A stretch of 7,158 nucleotides of DNA from an uncultured Gammaproteobacteria bacterium (GTDB lineage: Bacteria > Pseudomonadota > Gammaproteobacteria > Rariloculales > Rariloculaceae), in NCBI GenBank assembly GCA_946887385.1, contig CAMPKU010000218.1:1-7158 (forward strand). The letters run 5' to 3'. Made by a program: the position numbers and the translations under genes. Each line of letters begins with the position of its first letter. The stretch's first letter is position 1. Of this stretch, positions 6,466 to 7,158 are shown in pieces. The notes below the pieces were generated by a model. That model searched no databases. It saw only the letters and a program-made list of their open reading frames with translations, and was not told where the DNA came from.

Positions 6466-6651
6466 GGTTGCTTGCGCGCGCAGCCGTTCCCGGCTGCGCG
6501 CAAGGATCGCGGCCTTGTCGGCATCGCTGGCCGTTCCCCATTGCACGATTTCCTCGAGCGAGCGGCCGCAGCCCATGCATACCTGAGCGTCGTCGAGGCA
6601 GCAGTTGCGTACGCACGGGGAGGCGAGCGGATTCTGCGGTAGCGTGCTCAT
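6442..6651 (-). CDS. DUF1289 small cysteine-rich protein
   Basis: This 69-residue protein matches DUF1289, small proteins of unknown function common in proteobacteria. The signature is clear: SPCVRNCCLDDAQVCMGCGRSLEEIVQW, placed over residues 11-38, with Cys13, Cys17, Cys25 and Cys28 arranged as a probable metal site; Cys18 is an extra neighbour. The tail is Arg/Ala-rich and helical. The frame is open further upstream to 6876, but the family begins a few residues before the SPC motif, so I use the ATG at 6651; ATG 6666 is an alternative that adds five residues. Neither has a clear ribosome binding site. Its 3' end lies within the bactofilin gene, a 24-base tail-to-tail overlap, and it is divergent from the DsbA-like gene. 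Confidence 0.82.
   Translation of the reverse strand: MSTLPQNPLASPCVRNCCLDDAQVCMGCGRSLEEIVQWGTASDADKAAILARSRERLRAQATLARRARP
6476..6501. repeat. Strong 11-base-pair hairpin at the bactofilin/DUF1289 junction
   Basis: GCGCGCAGCCG (6476-6486) and CGGCTGCGCGC (6491-6501) are perfect inverted repeats around a TTCC loop. Allowing a 2-base bulge, pairing extends outward to CTTGC at 6471 and CAAG at 6501-6504. It starts 10 bases after the bactofilin stop and lies inside the DUF1289 coding sequence, where it encodes part of an Arg/Ala-rich helix. With no T-run it is not a textbook terminator but could end or protect the bactofilin transcript. Confidence 0.5.
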
Positions 6652-6693
6652 CTGAAGCGCGATCATAAGCCGGCGCGAGTGCCCGCTGCTGTG

Positions 6694-6700
6694 AAGGAGG
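6694..6700 (+). promoter_or_regulatory. Strong Shine-Dalgarno sequence without an adjacent known gene
   Basis: AAGGAGG is a near-perfect ribosome binding site but ends 44 bases before the ATG of the DsbA-like gene, too far to serve it directly. A TTG lies 6 bases after it (6707), opening the 13-codon ORF described separately. Confidence 0.35.
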
Positions 6701-6706
6701 GCGCGC

Positions 6707-6748
6707 TTGCGGACGCCGCGGCGGCTGGTGTTAGATGAACGCGCATGA
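6707..6748 (+). CDS. Possible 13-codon leader ORF before the DsbA-like gene
   Basis: TTG 6707, well placed after AAGGAGG, opens the frame MRTPRRLVLDERA, and its TGA at 6746-6748 overlaps the ATG of the next gene as ATGA. Such an arrangement could pass ribosomes on to the DsbA-like start, which has no ribosome binding site of its own. The non-ATG start and short length make chance a real alternative. Confidence 0.2.
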   Translation: MRTPRRLVLDERA

Positions 6749-7158
6749 ATGCCGTTCTGCACTACATTTACGATCCGCTTTGCGGCTGGTGCTACGGGGC
6801 CGAACCGCTCGTTTGGGCCGCGAGCAAAGTGGACGGTGTCGCGTTGCGCATGCACGCGGGCGGCCTCTGGCCGCAACCCACGCGGTTGCCCGAAGCCATG
6901 CGCCGCTACATTCAGCAGGCCGACGCGCGTGTCGGGCAGATGAGCGGCCAGCCGTACGGCGAGCCGTACTTGAATGGCCTGCTATTCGACGCCGACCTCG
7001 TGCTCGAGTCGCGGCCCGTCATCGCGGCGGTGCTGGCCGCGCAAGCGCTGGACCCCGCGAAAGCCTTGCCCATGCTGCGCGGCATCCAGCACGCGCACTA
7101 CGAGCGCGGCCAGCACGTGGTGCGCGACGAAACTTTGCGCGAGGTGGCGGCTGAGATC
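6745..7158 (+). CDS. DsbA/FrnE-like thioredoxin-fold protein, 3' end missing
   Basis: The frame starts at ATG 6745 and stays open to the right edge, giving 138 residues. It begins at once with a thioredoxin-type strand and active site, MNAVLHYIYDPLCGWCYG, with Cys13 and Cys16 forming a CGWC redox motif. This matches the predicted protein-disulfide isomerase group of the DsbA superfamily, which lacks a signal peptide and therefore probably acts in the cytoplasm. Later segments fit the helical insertion of that fold: HAGGLWPQP, YGEPYLNGLLFDADLVLESRP and the helix IAAVLAAQALDP. The role is likely thiol-disulfide exchange or glutathione-linked isomerisation; the substrate is unknown. No Shine-Dalgarno sequence lies just before the ATG, and an alternative ATG at 6735 is in another frame. 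The gene is divergent from DUF1289 with 93 bases between starts. Confidence 0.85.
   Translation, partial: MNAVLHYIYDPLCGWCYGAEPLVWAASKVDGVALRMHAGGLWPQPTRLPEAMRRYIQQADARVGQMSGQPYGEPYLNGLLFDADLVLESRPVIAAVLAAQALDPAKALPMLRGIQHAHYERGQHVVRDETLREVAAEI

Noticed and set aside
6652..6876. Upstream extension of the DUF1289 frame to an ATG at 6876
   Set aside because: It would overlap the DsbA-like gene on the other strand and adds 75 residues unlike the family, which starts just before the SPC motif.
6735..7154. A 139-codon frame starting at ATG 6735
   Set aside because: Its product is Arg/Ala-rich without motifs, whereas the frame from 6745 shows a clear CGWC thioredoxin-type active site.

Overview
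The window is strongly G+C-rich and densely coded, and it looks like chromosomal DNA of a proteobacterium. I infer a gammaproteobacterium of soil or water type, because an E. coli-like AlkB, a DUF1289 protein, a bactofilin, an NfeD/slipin pair and Tat-exported oxygenases occur together. No rRNA, tRNA, CRISPR array, transposase or integrase is visible. No stretch longer than about 150 bases lacks a gene.

Layout. Bases 1-1399 (+) hold the 3' part of an NTF2/SnoaL-like protein followed by a Tat-exported intradiol ring-cleavage dioxygenase, probably one operon. Bases 1406-3521 (-) hold a membrane protease of the NfeD class and a stomatin-like slipin, a tight two-gene operon that converges on the dioxygenase with 6 bases between stop codons. 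Bases 3522-3621 are a divergent promoter region. Bases 3622-5846 (+) hold a Tat-exported carotenoid/lignostilbene cleavage oxygenase, whose end overlaps the start of an AlkB-type DNA/RNA dealkylase. Bases 5995-6465 (+) encode a bactofilin whose 3' end overlaps that of a convergent DUF1289 gene (6442-6651, -). From 6745 a DsbA/FrnE-like thioredoxin-fold protein with a CGWC motif runs off the right edge.

How the genes may work together. Two oxygenases that cleave aromatic or polyene substrates (an intradiol Fe(III) enzyme and a four-His Fe(II) enzyme) both carry twin-arginine signals, and an NTF2-like protein lies beside one of them. This suggests breakdown of a plant- or lignin-derived aromatic in the periplasm or at the cell surface; the link is inference. 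The NfeD-slipin pair between them is a membrane quality-control unit with no obvious catabolic role. AlkB, bactofilin, DUF1289 and DsbA-like genes look like ordinary housekeeping neighbours.

I found no convincing new multi-gene defence or mobile system. The points most worth a second look are the paired Tat oxygenases, the back-to-back -10 elements that both predict transcription starting at an ATG, a 16-codon ORF overlapping the oxygenase start, and a similar 13-codon ORF with a strong ribosome binding site before the DsbA-like gene.
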